Counted from the first letter of the stretch, positions 1 through 9,772 are shown. The stretch is DNA of 64,000 nt from an uncultured Saprospiraceae bacterium (GCA_937995755.1 CALKJD010000064.1:1-64000); one strand, 5' to 3'. The notes: generated from the letters alone by a model not told the origin. Program-made: numbers and translations.

Positions 1-602
1 ACAATCCTTCTCACTAGCTGCGAGAGTTAGTTATAATTGATGCTAAAGTAAGGATTTGAAATGGGTTTGGAGCTTAAAGGACATCACCTTTAATTTTCAA
101 TATTGGATTTTTTGGAATGATTAGAAATGACGTTGGACCATTATTATATGTCTATTTGTAGATAAAATCGCAATGTGTAAAAGATTATTCACCTGATCTT
201 CTTTTATATGCTGAAGTGATTTAAAAATAAGTGTTAAAGTAAGTTGTAAGTGCTTGTTTTTCAAGATGAAGCAGTTTTTGAAATTCATAGCCATAGCTAT
301 GGGTTGATAAAATGCTGAAATATTGAGAATCAATGACTTGCTAATCAATTAACAATACGTTCTTAAATCACTTCGCTAGTACTTGAGCTAGAGATACAAT
401 TGATATTTTGTTATTAACGGATCCAATCTAGACTTTCTTTTGGTTTGCGTAATATGCCCTATGCTAATTTATCGTACGCAACATTTTCATTGCGACATTA
501 AATAATCTAATCTGTATTTGACTGAGAGTAAGCGAGTATACGTGCAGAGATACCGATACATATACTTACATTTGCGGTCATTATAAATAACATAATAATC
601 TA
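1..602. other. Left-edge non-coding region upstream of rpe
   Basis: No convincing gene is visible in this AT-rich stretch. The listed 75-aa minus-strand ORF has no recognisable motif and a low-complexity composition, so I treat it as chance. The only functional signal I can support is the -7-like box just before rpe, listed separately. The left end may hold the 3' flank of a gene outside the window, but no reading frame crosses the edge convincingly. Confidence 0.5.
567..574 (+). promoter_or_regulatory. Candidate -7 promoter box for rpe
   Basis: TACATTTG matches the Bacteroidota -7 consensus TAnnTTTG. It lies 29 bases before the rpe ATG, which predicts a leader of about 20 nt. No clear TTTG element is visible at the expected -33 position, so this is a motif-based inference. 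Confidence 0.4.
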
Positions 603-1271
603 ATGCCTACACATAAAATAGCACCCTCAATATTAGCAGCAGATTTTGGAAATCTAGAGCGCGATATCAAGATGATCAATCAAAGTGAATCAGATTGGTT
701 ACATATTGATATAATGGATGGAGTATTTGTTCCGAATATCTCCTACGGTCAAGCCATAACTAAGCGTATGGGTGAGTTATCTAATAAACCACTTGATGTA
801 CACCTTATGATAATGCAACCTGAGCGTTACGTTGAGCAATTTAGAGACGCTGGAGCAGAAGTGATTACAGTGCATTATGAAGCATGTACTCATTTACATC
901 GTAACCTACAACAGATAAAAGCAACAGGAGCTAAAGCAGGAGTAGCGCTCAATCCACATACCAATGTAGAGCTGCTTGCCGATGTGCTAGAAGACCTAGA
1001 TATGGTATGTCTTATGTCTGTCAATCCAGGTTTTGGTGGACAGAAATTTATATATCGTACGATCAATAAGATACAGAAGCTTAGAGCGATGATCGATGAA
1101 CGTAACCTCAATGTCGATATAGAGATTGATGGTGGAGTTGGACTACAAAATGCTGAGGCGATTTTAAAGGCAGGGGCTAATGTACTAGTTGCTGGGAGTA
1201 GTGTATTCAAAGCAGCAGACCCAATTGATGCAGTTAAGCGACTTAAAGCAATTGGTTCTGATAATTTCTAA
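603..1271 (+). CDS. rpe: Ribulose-phosphate 3-epimerase
   Basis: This enzyme interconverts D-ribulose 5-phosphate and D-xylulose 5-phosphate in the pentose phosphate pathway, in the cytoplasm. The 222-aa protein has the normal family length and a complete TIM-barrel motif set. An N-terminal APSILAADFGNL strand is followed by the metal-binding HIDIMDG near residue 37, HLMI near 68, VNPGFGGQKF near 142, the second metal-ligand strand EIDGGV near 175, and the phosphate-binding VAGSSVF near 197. The start is the first ATG and sits just behind a -7-like box. The TonB receptor gene follows 46 bases later on the same strand, but nothing links the two functionally. Confidence 0.97.
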   Translation: MPTHKIAPSILAADFGNLERDIKMINQSESDWLHIDIMDGVFVPNISYGQAITKRMGELSNKPLDVHLMIMQPERYVEQFRDAGAEVITVHYEACTHLHRNLQQIKATGAKAGVALNPHTNVELLADVLEDLDMVCLMSVNPGFGGQKFIYRTINKIQKLRAMIDERNLNVDIEIDGGVGLQNAEAILKAGANVLVAGSSVFKAADPIDAVKRLKAIGSDNF

Positions 1272-1317
1272 TGCTGATTTAGCGTTATAGTTTTTTGAAA
1301 TATTTACATAGCATAGC

Positions 1318-3831
1318 ATGTCAAAAATTTATCTCTGTCTCAGCTTTTTGCTGATATCTATAGTTTCTTTCGCTCAGAAAGCTACCGTCTTCGGTACGGT
1401 GACTGATTACGATACCCGCGAATCTATAGAGTTAGCGACCATATACACTAGCAATAGCAATGTAACAGAGTCTGATCTTAACGGATTATATCGGATAGAA
1501 GTGCCATCTGAGGAAGAAGTGACCATTACGATCAGTAGAGTAGGCTATCAAGATGCAACTCTTACTATACAGCCAATGCCTTCAGGTGTAAAGCGAAATA
1601 TCAATTTTAAGATGGTATCTACTACGAGTAGTGTAGAAATCGTAATTACCGAAAGTAAAATAGAGGATGTAGGTATGGTGCGTGAAGAGGTAGTAGAGCT
1701 GAAACAGCTCCCTACCACTACAGGTAATTTTGAAAGTGTATTACCGCATATAGCACTTGGCGCTAGCTCAGGTCAAGGTGGCGAGCTGAGTTCTCAATAC
1801 AATGTTCGTGGGGGAAATTATGATGAGAATTTAGTTTATGTCAATGATTTTGAAATATTCAGACCACAACTGATCCGAAGTGGACAGCAAGAAGGCTTAA
1901 CTTTTCCTAATATTGATTTGATACGTGATTTGAGCTTTTCTTCTGGTGGCTTTGAAGCCAAATATGGTGATAAGATGTCTTCTGTATTAGATATTAGATA
2001 TAAACGCCCTGAAGAGACGAAATCTAGTATAGGCCTTAGTTTCTTAGGTGGTTCGGCTCACTTAGAAGGTAGTAAGAGAATTGGCCCAAATGCATATAAT
2101 AAACTGCGCTATCTAGTCGGAGCGAGATATAAAACTAATAGATACTTACTAGGAACCTTGGATAATGAAGGTGAGTATACGCCTAACTTTACTGATGTAC
2201 AGGCGTACGTCACTTACGATATTACTAAAGATCTTCAGATTGGTTTCATAGGAAATTACAACTATAGCCAATATGATTTTATTCCTGTTTCTAGATCTAC
2301 GGCTTTAGGTCTCATTGACTTTGCATTGAGATTAACTACTGTTTACGAAGGTCAAGAGCAAGATCAGTTTGTCAATGGAATGGGTGGAATTTCGCTTACT
2401 TATGTACCCGAAAAAGATAAAAATCCCATCTATTGGAAATTGCTTGCTTCAAGATATAGTAGTAATGAGATAGAGAAGTTTGATATACTGGGATTCTATA
2501 GATTAGCACAGGTCAATACAGATATTGGAAGTGATAATGTAGGAGAAGAAGTGGCTGTATTAGGAGTAGGTACTCAGCATAATTTTGCACGAAATTACCT
2601 ATATAATACTATTAGTAATATACATCTTAAAGGTGGCATAGAACTGCAAAATGACGATAATGATAATAATCATTTTGTACAGTGGGGTGTGAAATATCAG
2701 AATGAAACTATCGACGATGAACTCAACGAATGGGAACGTATAGATTCAGCAGGATATTCATTGCCATATGATCCCAATCAATTGGTACTCAATAATGTGT
2801 TGAAGTCTACAAATCTTATTGAAAATAATAAGCTAGAAGTGTATGCTCAAGATAGTTATACATATACGAAGCCTGAGTCTATGGAGCTACGTGTTACCGG
2901 AGGTGTAAGAGGATCTTATCGAGGGCTTAGTAAAGAATTTTTAGTAAGTCCTAGAGCGGAGATACTGTTTAAGCCTCTAGGTCGCAAAAGAGAAATAGCA
3001 TTCAAGTTAGGAGGAGGAGTATATTATCAGCCGCCATTCTATAGAGAGATGCGTAGATTAGATGGCACAGTGAATACGGACCTTAAATCTCAGAAGTCTA
3101 TACATGTAGTAGGTGGATTATCATATGATTTTTACTGGGAGACTATTAGTAAAAAGCCTTTTAAGCTCATCACTGAAATTTACTATAAGAAACTAGAGAA
3201 CCTCGTTTCGTATGAAGTAGATAATGTAAGAATTAGGTATAGTGGTGAGAATGATGCTACAGGAACCGCGATGGGTATAGATGTTCGTATCAATGGGGAG
3301 TTTGTTCCTGGCGCGGAATCTTGGGTAAATCTATCCTTACTAAGTGTTCGTGAAAGTCTCAATGATGTGCAACACCTAAAAAGAGATATAGGTGCTACTG
3401 AATCTGAAGAGGTGGATCAGGTACCAAGACCAACAGATCGTCTGATGAACTTAAGTATGTTCTTCCAAGATTATTTGCCATCGAACAAAAACTTTAAAAT
3501 GCATGTCAATTTCTCAGTGGGGACTGGACTGCCTTTTGGTTTGAAAGATAATAACGAAGTCTATCGAAATACATATAGATTCAAGGCTTATCATAGGGTA
3601 GACCTTGGTTTTGCTTACCAGCTTTGGGATCGCGCATGGAAGGATAAGAAGCCGAGACATCCAATGAGATTTGCAGAGAAAGCATGGCTAAGTCTAGAAG
3701 TATTTAACCTAATGGATGTACAAAATCAAGCCTCCAATACTTGGGTGAAGACAATAACGAATCAGCAATTTGCTATTCCTAATTATTTGAGTTCAAGAAG
3801 AGTTAATCTAAGAGTGAAATTTGACTTTTAA
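1318..3831 (+). CDS. TonB-dependent receptor with carboxypeptidase-regulatory-like N-terminal domain
   Basis: This is an outer-membrane receptor of 837 aa. A signal peptide (residues 1-19, ending VSFAQ) precedes a CarboxypepD_reg-like beta-sandwich (about 22-98, with VFGTVTD and SRVGYQDATL), which is typical of Bacteroidota receptors. A plug domain follows (about 120-230, with QYNVRGGNYDENLVYVNDFEI and FSSGGFEAKYGDKMSSVLD), then a beta-barrel ending in RVNLRVKFDF, whose last residue is the aromatic expected for BAM insertion. No SusD-like gene is adjacent, so it is not a polysaccharide-utilisation SusC pair. The substrate cannot be read from the sequence; siderophore, metal or peptide uptake are all possible. 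Confidence 0.93.
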   Translation: MSKIYLCLSFLLISIVSFAQKATVFGTVTDYDTRESIELATIYTSNSNVTESDLNGLYRIEVPSEEEVTITISRVGYQDATLTIQPMPSGVKRNINFKMVSTTSSVEIVITESKIEDVGMVREEVVELKQLPTTTGNFESVLPHIALGASSGQGGELSSQYNVRGGNYDENLVYVNDFEIFRPQLIRSGQQEGLTFPNIDLIRDLSFSSGGFEAKYGDKMSSVLDIRYKRPEETKSSIGLSFLGGSAHLEGSKRIGPNAYNKLRYLVGARYKTNRYLLGTLDNEGEYTPNFTDVQAYVTYDITKDLQIGFIGNYNYSQYDFIPVSRSTALGLIDFALRLTTVYEGQEQDQFVNGMGGISLTYVPEKDKNPIYWKLLASRYSSNEIEKFDILGFYRLAQVNTDIGSDNVGEEVAVLGVGTQHNFARNYLYNTISNIHLKGGIELQNDDNDNNHFVQWGVKYQNETIDDELNEWERIDSAGYSLPYDPNQLVLNNVLKSTNLIENNKLEVYAQDSYTYTKPESMELRVTGGVRGSYRGLSKEFLVSPRAEILFKPLGRKREIAFKLGGGVYYQPPFYREMRRLDGTVNTDLKSQKSIHVVGGLSYDFYWETISKKPFKLITEIYYKKLENLVSYEVDNVRIRYSGENDATGTAMGIDVRINGEFVPGAESWVNLSLLSVRESLNDVQHLKRDIGATESEEVDQVPRPTDRLMNLSMFFQDYLPSNKNFKMHVNFSVGTGLPFGLKDNNEVYRNTYRFKAYHRVDLGFAYQLWDRAWKDKKPRHPMRFAEKAWLSLEVFNLMDVQNQASNTWVKTITNQQFAIPNYLSSRRVNLRVKFDF

Positions 3832-3851
3832 GGATTATATCAATTGGGTAA

Positions 3852-4250
3852 TCAATTGCATAGTTTTAGTTTGTCCTTAATGTCTTCAAGATTTAATTGT
3901 ACTTGTTGATTACCCCAAGAGTGGTTGACATAATTACAGATGTTCAAAATTTCTATTTCGCTGAGTTTAGGATGTGCTGGCATCGACAATTGTACTTCTG
4001 CACTAGAGTCGGCAACAGTACTTTTTATTCCATTTCTGATGATGCATGGTAGTTCATCTTGTTGATGGATTAAGTATTGCGATTTCTCGAGCGAAGGGAT
4101 GAGTTTGCTTAATCCCTTTCCATCTCCCATATGACAGTTGCCGCAATAGGCATCATAATATCGCTTTCCTGAAGGATACTCAGTGCTATTGCATTGCGTG
4201 AGGGTAGCTGTGCTAATGACAGCGAGGGCTATATAGAAAAATCGAATCAT
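3852..4250 (-). CDS. Small lipoprotein mono-haem cytochrome c
   Basis: The 132-aa protein has a lipoprotein signal (TLTQC, lipid-anchored Cys near residue 20), so it should sit on the periplasmic side of a membrane. One haem-binding CGNCH lies near residue 36 followed by GDGKGLS, and a plausible distal Met ligand lies in QLSMPAHPKLS. The terminal helix EILNICNYVNHSWGN is typical of class I cytochromes c. It overlaps the upstream SCO gene by 4 bases, so the two are translationally coupled. By context it probably donates electrons in respiration or in copper-centre assembly; the partner is not identifiable here. Confidence 0.88.
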   Translation of the reverse strand: MIRFFYIALAVISTATLTQCNSTEYPSGKRYYDAYCGNCHMGDGKGLSKLIPSLEKSQYLIHQQDELPCIIRNGIKSTVADSSAEVQLSMPAHPKLSEIEILNICNYVNHSWGNQQVQLNLEDIKDKLKLCN

Positions 4251-4867
4251 TTACTCTGAGCTAAAAGGGCATCTATAGTATCAAAAAATGCGATAACATC
4301 TTCATCTTCTGTACCTTCTGCGAATCCACGGAGATGTCCATTTCCGTCAATTAATAACAGCTTGCCACTATGGTCAAACCCTCCAGGTGCATCAGGATCT
4401 TCAAATGCTGGCACATAATAATCCTCATTGGCTATAGTCATAATTGAATCTTTCGGTCCATGTACAAAATGCCACATAGATAAATCTGCTCCAATATTCT
4501 CGGCATATTTTTTCATTCTTGCTGGGGTATCTCTTTTAGGATCTAAACTAAATGATACTAATTTGAAATTAGGAGTCCCTTTATATTTTTCTTGTACTCT
4601 CAGCATGTTTTTCATCACTCTAGGGCATATACTAGGGCATGAAGTAAAGAAAAAGTCAGCTAGGTAAACTTGACCTTTAAGGACCTCAGCATTGAAGGGG
4701 ATACTGTCCTGATCAATAAAGTTGAAAGATCTAATTTGGTGTCTCACCTCTTGACCATCAACTATTTTATTGCGCCCAAGATATGGTAGATCTTGGACTG
4801 CTGGCTTACACGAATACAATAATGCTATTGTACTAATTGTTAGGAGTAAACGTAGTTGTAAGGTCAT
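4247..4867 (-). CDS. SCO1/SenC-family copper chaperone lipoprotein
   Basis: The 206-aa protein has a lipoprotein signal (IALLYSC) and a thioredoxin-fold SCO domain. The copper- and thiol-active CxxxC is visible as TSCPSICPRVM (about residues 76-86). The conserved histidine is in FDHSGKLLLIDGNG near residue 165, and the family block KLVSFSLDPKRDTP is present near residue 106. SCO proteins deliver copper or maintain thiols for the CuA centre of cytochrome c oxidase in the periplasm. It is the middle gene of a three-gene minus-strand operon: its start overlaps the upstream lipoprotein gene by 35 bases, and its end overlaps the cytochrome c gene by 4. Confidence 0.94.
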   Translation of the reverse strand: MTLQLRLLLTISTIALLYSCKPAVQDLPYLGRNKIVDGQEVRHQIRSFNFIDQDSIPFNAEVLKGQVYLADFFFTSCPSICPRVMKNMLRVQEKYKGTPNFKLVSFSLDPKRDTPARMKKYAENIGADLSMWHFVHGPKDSIMTIANEDYYVPAFEDPDAPGGFDHSGKLLLIDGNGHLRGFAEGTEDEDVIAFFDTIDALLAQSK

Positions 4868-5306
4868 CTCTGAGTTTGTTTTTCTTAATGTATTTGTCTG
4901 ATTTTCTAATTACTTCTTTTCCTGTATGGAGCGTACTAAGCATTAGATCTCTAACTTTTGTAATAGATATTTTTTCATTAGCGAGGTATTCCATTTTTGC
5001 TTGATGGTCACCTTCTGGAATTTTAAAATTGGCCATCCATTCCATCATCGCTTCGTCTGCTTTTTCAGATGTCAATTGTACGTCCATTAGCTTTTTAACA
5101 AATACACTTGTATCAGGCAGAGTAGCAATATTCTCTTGAGCATATTTTTTGAGTTTGTACAGATTGTTTGTTTCCGGCATGACATCATCATGCAATACCA
5201 TTACTTCTGCAAATAAGGCGTCAAATTCAGCCTTCTCTTTTTCTTGTTGATTGCCACAGGAGCTTAAGATTACGATAGATAAAGCAAATGTCAAAAATTT
5301 AAGCAT
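4833..5306 (-). CDS. Hypothetical lipoprotein, first gene of the SCO operon
   Basis: A 157-aa protein with a clean lipoprotein signal (SIVILSSCGNQQ, Cys near residue 17) followed by an alpha-helical, charged region without recognised catalytic motifs. Similar small helical lipoproteins in Bacteroidota are often labelled 'viral A-type inclusion protein', a name with no functional content. It overlaps the SCO gene by 35 bases, so it is probably co-expressed with the copper chaperone and cytochrome c. A role in respiratory complex assembly is a context inference only. Confidence 0.8.
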   Translation of the reverse strand: MLKFLTFALSIVILSSCGNQQEKEKAEFDALFAEVMVLHDDVMPETNNLYKLKKYAQENIATLPDTSVFVKKLMDVQLTSEKADEAMMEWMANFKIPEGDHQAKMEYLANEKISITKVRDLMLSTLHTGKEVIRKSDKYIKKNKLRDDLTTTFTPNN

Positions 5307-5480
5307 GTTTGGTTATTATGTGTTTGATTAATGGTAACACGCACGTAAGCGTTAATAATTTAGCTCTTTCATAATTCTATGTGGATTAGAGTAAATTTAC
5401 TAACAAAGTTACTCATGGAGTATGCAACTACAACCTATTGAGGCGATATTTGTTTTTAGTATGAACTATGTTACAATTTT

Positions 5481-6899
5481 ATGATAAATAAAGCGATTGT
5501 CTGGTTTAGAAATGACCTCAGACTACATGATAACGAAGCACTTACCGAAGCCCTAAGAGTAGCCGATGAGGTGATCCCTGTATTTGTTTTTGATCAAAGA
5601 ATATTTGAAGGCCAAACATCTTATGGATTTGATAAAACAGGGGTTTATCGTAAAAACTTTATTATTGAATGTATAGAGGACCTAAGAAAATCTATAGATA
5701 ATATTGGTGGATCATTAATTGTTCGTGAAGGTATCACTGAGGATTTGTTATTCGAATTGGCAGCTGAAGTTAAAGCTTCTTGGGTGTTCTGTAACAGAGA
5801 GCGAACTCGAGAAGAGGTAAGTGTTCAAGATGCGTTAGAAAAGAAGTTGTGGACCAAAGGCGTTGAAATTCGATATAGTCGTGGTAAGATGTTATATTAT
5901 ACATCGGATTTACCTTTTCCTATTACTCATACTCCAGACACATTCACTTCATTTAGAAAAGAGGTAGAGAAATATGTGCCAGTAAGAAAACCATTGCCTA
6001 CTCCAAGTGTACTACCTGCAGTTGATGCTAGTATTAATCGTGGTGATATACCTCATTTAAAACCATTAGATGATAGTATACATAATGCTACACAAGTATT
6101 CAAAGGGGGAGAAAGTCAAGCGATAGCTCAGTTGGATTATTATCTATGGGAATCGGATAATATCAAAACCTATAAGAAGACAAGGAATGAGATGTTAGGT
6201 TGGGATTATAGCTCTAAGATTTCGCCATATCTAGCTCAAGGATGTATATCTCCTAAGAGGGTGTACGACGAAGTTAAAAAGTATGAAAGTCAACGAACAA
6301 AAAACGAAAGTACGTATTGGCTTATTTTTGAATTGTTATGGAGAGATTACTTTAGACTAGTAGGAAAGAAATTCGGTGACAAAATATTTATTCCTAATGG
6401 GATAAGTGAAGAAGATACACCTCAGTGGTCTACAGATAGAACCTTGTTTAATATATGGGCACAAGCTAGGACTGGAGTTCCTATGATAGATGCTAACATG
6501 AGAGAGCTTAATGCTACTGGATTTATGTCTAATAGGGGCAGACAGAATGTAGCTAGTTTTCTAGTCAATGATATGAATGTACATTGGCTCATGGGGGCAG
6601 AGTATTTTGAATCTCATCTAATAGATTACGACCCTTGTAGTAATTATGGTAATTGGAATTATATAGCTGGAGTTGGTGTAGATCCTCGTCCTGATAGATG
6701 GTTCAATGTGGTGCATCAAGGTAAAAGATATGATTCTAATGGAAGTCATGCTCATCATTGGATACCTGAGCTTAAGGATTTATCTGGTGGTAAGGTTCAT
6801 GATTTACCGATTATGTCTAAAGAGGAGTTGGTAGAATACAACATTGTATTAGGTAAGGACTATCCCAAAGCGGTAGTAACGGACAAGCGATGGGCGTAG
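5481..6899 (+). CDS. Cryptochrome/photolyase of the DASH family
   Basis: The 472-aa flavoprotein has an N-terminal photolyase antenna domain (AIVWFRNDLRLHDNEAL) and a C-terminal FAD-binding helical domain. Diagnostic CRY-DASH blocks are LIFELLWRDYFRL near residue 275, MIDANMRELNATGFMSNRGRQNVASFL near 335, and NYGNWNYIAGVGVDPR near 387. DASH proteins are blue-light enzymes that repair cyclobutane pyrimidine dimers, best documented on single-stranded DNA, or act in signalling. The gene stands alone with a 174-bp upstream spacer and faces cmk convergently. A light-exposed habitat would fit but is not shown by the sequence. Confidence 0.95.
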   Translation: MINKAIVWFRNDLRLHDNEALTEALRVADEVIPVFVFDQRIFEGQTSYGFDKTGVYRKNFIIECIEDLRKSIDNIGGSLIVREGITEDLLFELAAEVKASWVFCNRERTREEVSVQDALEKKLWTKGVEIRYSRGKMLYYTSDLPFPITHTPDTFTSFRKEVEKYVPVRKPLPTPSVLPAVDASINRGDIPHLKPLDDSIHNATQVFKGGESQAIAQLDYYLWESDNIKTYKKTRNEMLGWDYSSKISPYLAQGCISPKRVYDEVKKYESQRTKNESTYWLIFELLWRDYFRLVGKKFGDKIFIPNGISEEDTPQWSTDRTLFNIWAQARTGVPMIDANMRELNATGFMSNRGRQNVASFLVNDMNVHWLMGAEYFESHLIDYDPCSNYGNWNYIAGVGVDPRPDRWFNVVHQGKRYDSNGSHAHHWIPELKDLSGGKVHDLPIMSKEELVEYNIVLGKDYPKAVVTDKRWA

Positions 6900-6980
6900 T
6901 ATAAATTATAAAGTAAGTAATTGGTTTCGTAAAGTGTTACCGATTGCACATTAAGAACTAACAGTCTTGCTTATGTTTAT

Positions 6981-7673
6981 TTATGCTACTAGCGTTTTGT
7001 TTTTGGATTTGATATGCTTTAAAGCTATCATCAGTTGCTCTGCTCTTGTTAGATAAGAGTTATCTATAAGGATATGACTAGGAGTTTGTGTTAAGGGACT
7101 TTCTTCTCTAGTAGAGTCTATATGGTCACGATGCTCAAGATTTTCTTTTACATCCTGCATAGTTACATTTCTTCCTTTTGTAGTAAGTTCGTTGTGACGT
7201 CTTTGAACTCTGACATCTACATCTGCTGTGATAAAAAATTTATGTTCAGCTTCTGGAAAAACTACAGAACCGATATCGCGACCATCCATTACGATTCTCT
7301 TTTGTGCCCCCATAGCGTGTTGTAGCTTGACCATCTGTTGGCGTACTACTTTGATAGTAGCTACTTCGCTCACTTGATTAGCGACTCTAAGAGATCTTAT
7401 TTCTGATGTTATATTTTTTCCATTTAGGATAGTGGCATTATGACCATCTATATTTTGAAACTCTATATGGATATTATCGAGTGCCTTTGTAACTGCAGCG
7501 ATATCATCAATATCTATATTGTTATCCAAGAAGTATAAGGTACACGCTCTATACATAGCACCAGAGTCAATGAATCTATACCCCAGCTCCCTAGCAAGCT
7601 CTTTGGCTAACGTTGACTTGCCACAAGAGGAGAATCCATCTATTGCTACTACACTATCTTCTATTTCGGTCAT
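6981..7673 (-). CDS. cmk: Cytidylate kinase
   Basis: This cytoplasmic enzyme phosphorylates CMP and dCMP with ATP in pyrimidine nucleotide supply. The 230-aa protein has the P-loop GFSSCGKSTLA near residue 13, the substrate-binding blocks FIDSGAMYRACTLY near 34 and RIVMDGRDIGSVVFP near 125, and the lid region RVQRRHNELTTKGR near 155. Length and motif order match the family. It faces the photolyase gene convergently. A listed overlapping minus ORF (7670-7891) is a frame shadow of the neighbouring DUF2795-like gene and its terminator. Confidence 0.96.
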   Translation of the reverse strand: MTEIEDSVVAIDGFSSCGKSTLAKELARELGYRFIDSGAMYRACTLYFLDNNIDIDDIAAVTKALDNIHIEFQNIDGHNATILNGKNITSEIRSLRVANQVSEVATIKVVRQQMVKLQHAMGAQKRIVMDGRDIGSVVFPEAEHKFFITADVDVRVQRRHNELTTKGRNVTMQDVKENLEHRDHIDSTREESPLTQTPSHILIDNSYLTRAEQLMIALKHIKSKNKTLVA

Positions 7674-7744
7674 TGATTATTGTTGATGCTGTTAGCAGCA
7701 GCTAATATCTGCAAAATATTTGAATTTGATTCGATGAGCCTTAT

Positions 7745-7781
7745 GAAAAAAGAAAGCCCTGTCCACATAGTGAACAGAGCT
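7745..7781 (-). terminator. Rho-independent terminator of the DUF2795-like gene
   Basis: On the minus strand, AGCTCTGTTC and GGACAGGGCT form a 10-bp stem (two G-T pairs) around a 7-nt loop, followed by TTCTTTTTT. It lies 28 bases after the stop of the 73-aa gene and ahead of cmk, so cmk is probably transcribed separately or by read-through. Confidence 0.8.
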
Positions 7782-7808
7782 CTAAATAATTCTCTTAGAG
7801 ACTGACTC

Positions 7809-8030
7809 TTAATATTCGTCTTCATTGAAGAGGAAATCATCCTTTCGAGGATAGTCAGGCCATATATCTTCCATCGTTTCGTATATCTCACCTTCGTCTT
7901 CTAGGCCCTGTAGGTTTTCCATAACCTCTAGTGGAGCACCAGATCTGACTGCGTAATCTATAAGTTCATCTCTGGTTGCTGGCCAAGGCGCATCTTCTAA
8001 TTTATGCGCTAATTCTAAAGTCCAATACAT
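7809..8030 (-). CDS. Small conserved DUF2795-like protein
   Basis: A 73-aa acidic protein resembling the short DUF2795-type proteins that are common and strongly conserved in Bacteroidota. Visible blocks are MYWTLELAHKLEDAPWPATRDELIDYA and an acidic tail ending DDFLFNEDEY. The pattern of a short helical N-terminus with APWPATRDEL matches the family as I know it; the molecular function is not established. The gene has its own well-formed promoter upstream and terminator downstream, so it is an independent transcription unit. Confidence 0.85.
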   Translation of the reverse strand: MYWTLELAHKLEDAPWPATRDELIDYAVRSGAPLEVMENLQGLEDEGEIYETMEDIWPDYPRKDDFLFNEDEY

Positions 8031-8102
8031 ACGTAAAAATTCAATTTGATTGTTTAAAAACTTGTAAGCAGCTAAATATTATGTTAGCCCTCAAATAGGC
8101 TA

Positions 8103-8132
8103 CAAAAATATCAAAAAATAAATATCGTCAAA
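8103..8132 (-). promoter_or_regulatory. Promoter of the DUF2795-like gene (-33 and -7 boxes)
   Basis: Read on the minus strand, TTTG is followed after 18 nt by TATTTTTG, close to the Bacteroidota promoter pattern TTTG / TAnnTTTG. The leader would be roughly 65 nt. Of all candidate promoters in the window, this one has the best pair of boxes. Confidence 0.55.
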
Positions 8133-8380
8133 ATCTAACTTCGATAATTTTAAAAATCATGAAGTCTCAAACTTATGATTCGATATTTCTTTAACTACTC
8201 TATACAGTTCTAATTACGTCTTTACTCAACGTTTTGTTCCAAAGTATTGAAATAAATGTTGATTTATTAAAAGATATATGAGACTGTCAAGGCAGCTGGT
8301 GGACATAATGGCCTAATAATCAGGGAGTACGGTGGATTGCAAAATATATTATGCTTTAAGCGGTCTAATGAGTTGAAATG

Positions 8381-8421
8381 AAAAAAGCCTGCTGAAATGA
8401 ATCTAGCAGGCTTTGTATTTT
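8381..8421. terminator. Terminator downstream of queA
   Basis: AAGCCTGCT and AGCAGGCTT form a perfect 9-bp stem with an 11-nt loop, flanked by A6 on the left and TTTGTATTTT on the right. Read on the minus strand, the A6 becomes a T tract directly after the stem, 15 bases past the queA stop codon. It could work in both directions. Confidence 0.8.
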
Positions 8422-8435
8422 ATCGTTTTCTCTAA

Positions 8436-9500
8436 TTAAAGAATTAACATGGCATCTCCATAACTGAAGAATCTATATTCTTCTTTGATTGCTTCTGCAT
8501 ATGCTTCCATAGCTAGATCATGTCCTGCAAAAGCAGATATCATAATCACTAGACTTGTTTTTGGCAAGTGAAAGTTAGTAATCATGCAATTAGGAATGTT
8601 AAATTCATAAGGTGGGAAGATAAACTTGTTTGTCCAACCTTCCGAAGCTTTCAAGTGTCTAGTAGCTCCGACAGATGACTCGATAGTTCTCATAGACGTA
8701 GTTCCTACGGCACATACCTTTCTGTGTGCATCTTTGGCTTTATTTACAATGTCAGCCGCTTTCTGATCTATTTTATAGTATTCAGCATCCATCTTGTGCT
8801 TACTAAGATCTTCTACATCTATACTCCTAAATGTACCTAATCCGACATGAAGTGTTACTTCCGCGAAGTCAACTCCTTTGATTTCAAGCTTTTTCATGAG
8901 CTCTTTACTGAAGTGCAATCCAGCAGTTGGTGCAGCTACGGCGCCCACTTCTTTTGCATATACAGTTTGATATCTTTCATCATCGATAGCTTCGACTTCT
9001 CTGTCGATATACTTAGGTAATGGAGTACTTCCCAATTTCCTAAGAGTAGCTCTAAACTCTTCGTCTGTACCGTCAAAGAAGAATCGGATCGTTCTACCTC
9101 TAGATGTCGTGTTATCTACTACCTCGGCAACTAATATGTTATTTCCTTCATCATCGTTGAAGTATAACTTGTTACCAACTCTTATTTTTCTCGCAGGATC
9201 AACTAATACATCCCATAACATCGCTTCTTTGTTCAGCTCTCTTAATAGGAATACTTCGATCTTAGCCCCAGTTTTTTCCTTCATACCGTACATACGAGCA
9301 GGAAATACTTTCGTATTGTTAAATATCAACGCATCATCCTCTTCAAAATAGTCTATCAGATCCTTGAACAGTTTATGCTCGATCTTTCCAGTATCTCTAT
9401 GCACTACCATTAGACGAGATTCATCCCTTACATCCGCAGGATATTGAGCGATTAATTCTTCAGGAAGTTCAAATTTAAATTGCGAAAGCTTAGTCCTCAT
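8436..9500 (-). CDS. queA: S-adenosylmethionine:tRNA ribosyltransferase-isomerase
   Basis: QueA transfers and isomerises the ribosyl group of SAM onto 7-aminomethyl-deazaguanine at tRNA position 34, forming epoxyqueuosine in the cytoplasm. The 354-aa protein has the expected length and motifs: [23 protein letters not shown] at the N-terminus, [12 protein letters not shown] near residue 62, [12 protein letters not shown] near 187, [13 protein letters not shown] near 216, and [11 protein letters not shown] near 265. A -7-like TACTTTTG box lies about 30 bases upstream and a strong terminator follows, so this is a single-gene unit. Confidence 0.97.
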   Translation of the reverse strand: MRTKLSQFKFELPEELIAQYPADVRDESRLMVVHRDTGKIEHKLFKDLIDYFEEDDALIFNNTKVFPARMYGMKEKTGAKIEVFLLRELNKEAMLWDVLVDPARKIRVGNKLYFNDDEGNNILVAEVVDNTTSRGRTIRFFFDGTDEEFRATLRKLGSTPLPKYIDREVEAIDDERYQTVYAKEVGAVAAPTAGLHFSKELMKKLEIKGVDFAEVTLHVGLGTFRSIDVEDLSKHKMDAEYYKIDQKAADIVNKAKDAHRKVCAVGTTSMRTIESSVGATRHLKASEGWTNKFIFPPYEFNIPNCMITNFHLPKTSLVIMISAFAGHDLAMEAYAEAIKEEYRFFSYGDAMLIL

Positions 9501-9530
9501 AAGTGTGTATTAAGTGTTTTTACAAGCCTG

Positions 9531-9538
9531 CAAAAGTA
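9531..9538 (-). promoter_or_regulatory. Candidate -7 promoter box for queA
   Basis: TACTTTTG on the minus strand matches TAnnTTTG and lies 30 bases upstream of the queA ATG. No clear -33 TTTG is visible. Confidence 0.4.
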
Positions 9539-9772
9539 GGCTAATTATTAATTATATCAGTATGAATAGGAGTCTCATTTCTAGATATAGTAATATGGCT
9601 CTTTGAAATATGATACTATAGGCTAACCACCAATTTGCATTCCTAGTTCATCTTATTCACAGTTGCAGTCATTTTTTGATCATTTAGACGATCTTATTGT
9701 GCTATTTATCTAATGGTTACGCTCTTTCTGATGGATCGACTTATATTTAACTTATCAATTTGAATAACTTCT

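Larger units (their letters stand above)
8031..8435. other. Non-coding spacer between the DUF2795-like gene and queA
   Basis: No reading frame of note lies here. The left part holds the promoter of the 73-aa gene and the right part the queA terminator. The middle (about 8140-8380) shows no motif or repeat that I can support. Confidence 0.5.

Noticed and set aside
121-348. 75-aa minus-strand ORF at the left edge
   Set aside because: Low-complexity, AT-driven composition, no motif, no promoter and no conserved-looking pattern.
7670-7891. 73-aa minus-strand ORF between cmk and the DUF2795-like gene
   Set aside because: It runs through the DUF2795-like coding region in another frame and across a clear terminator hairpin.
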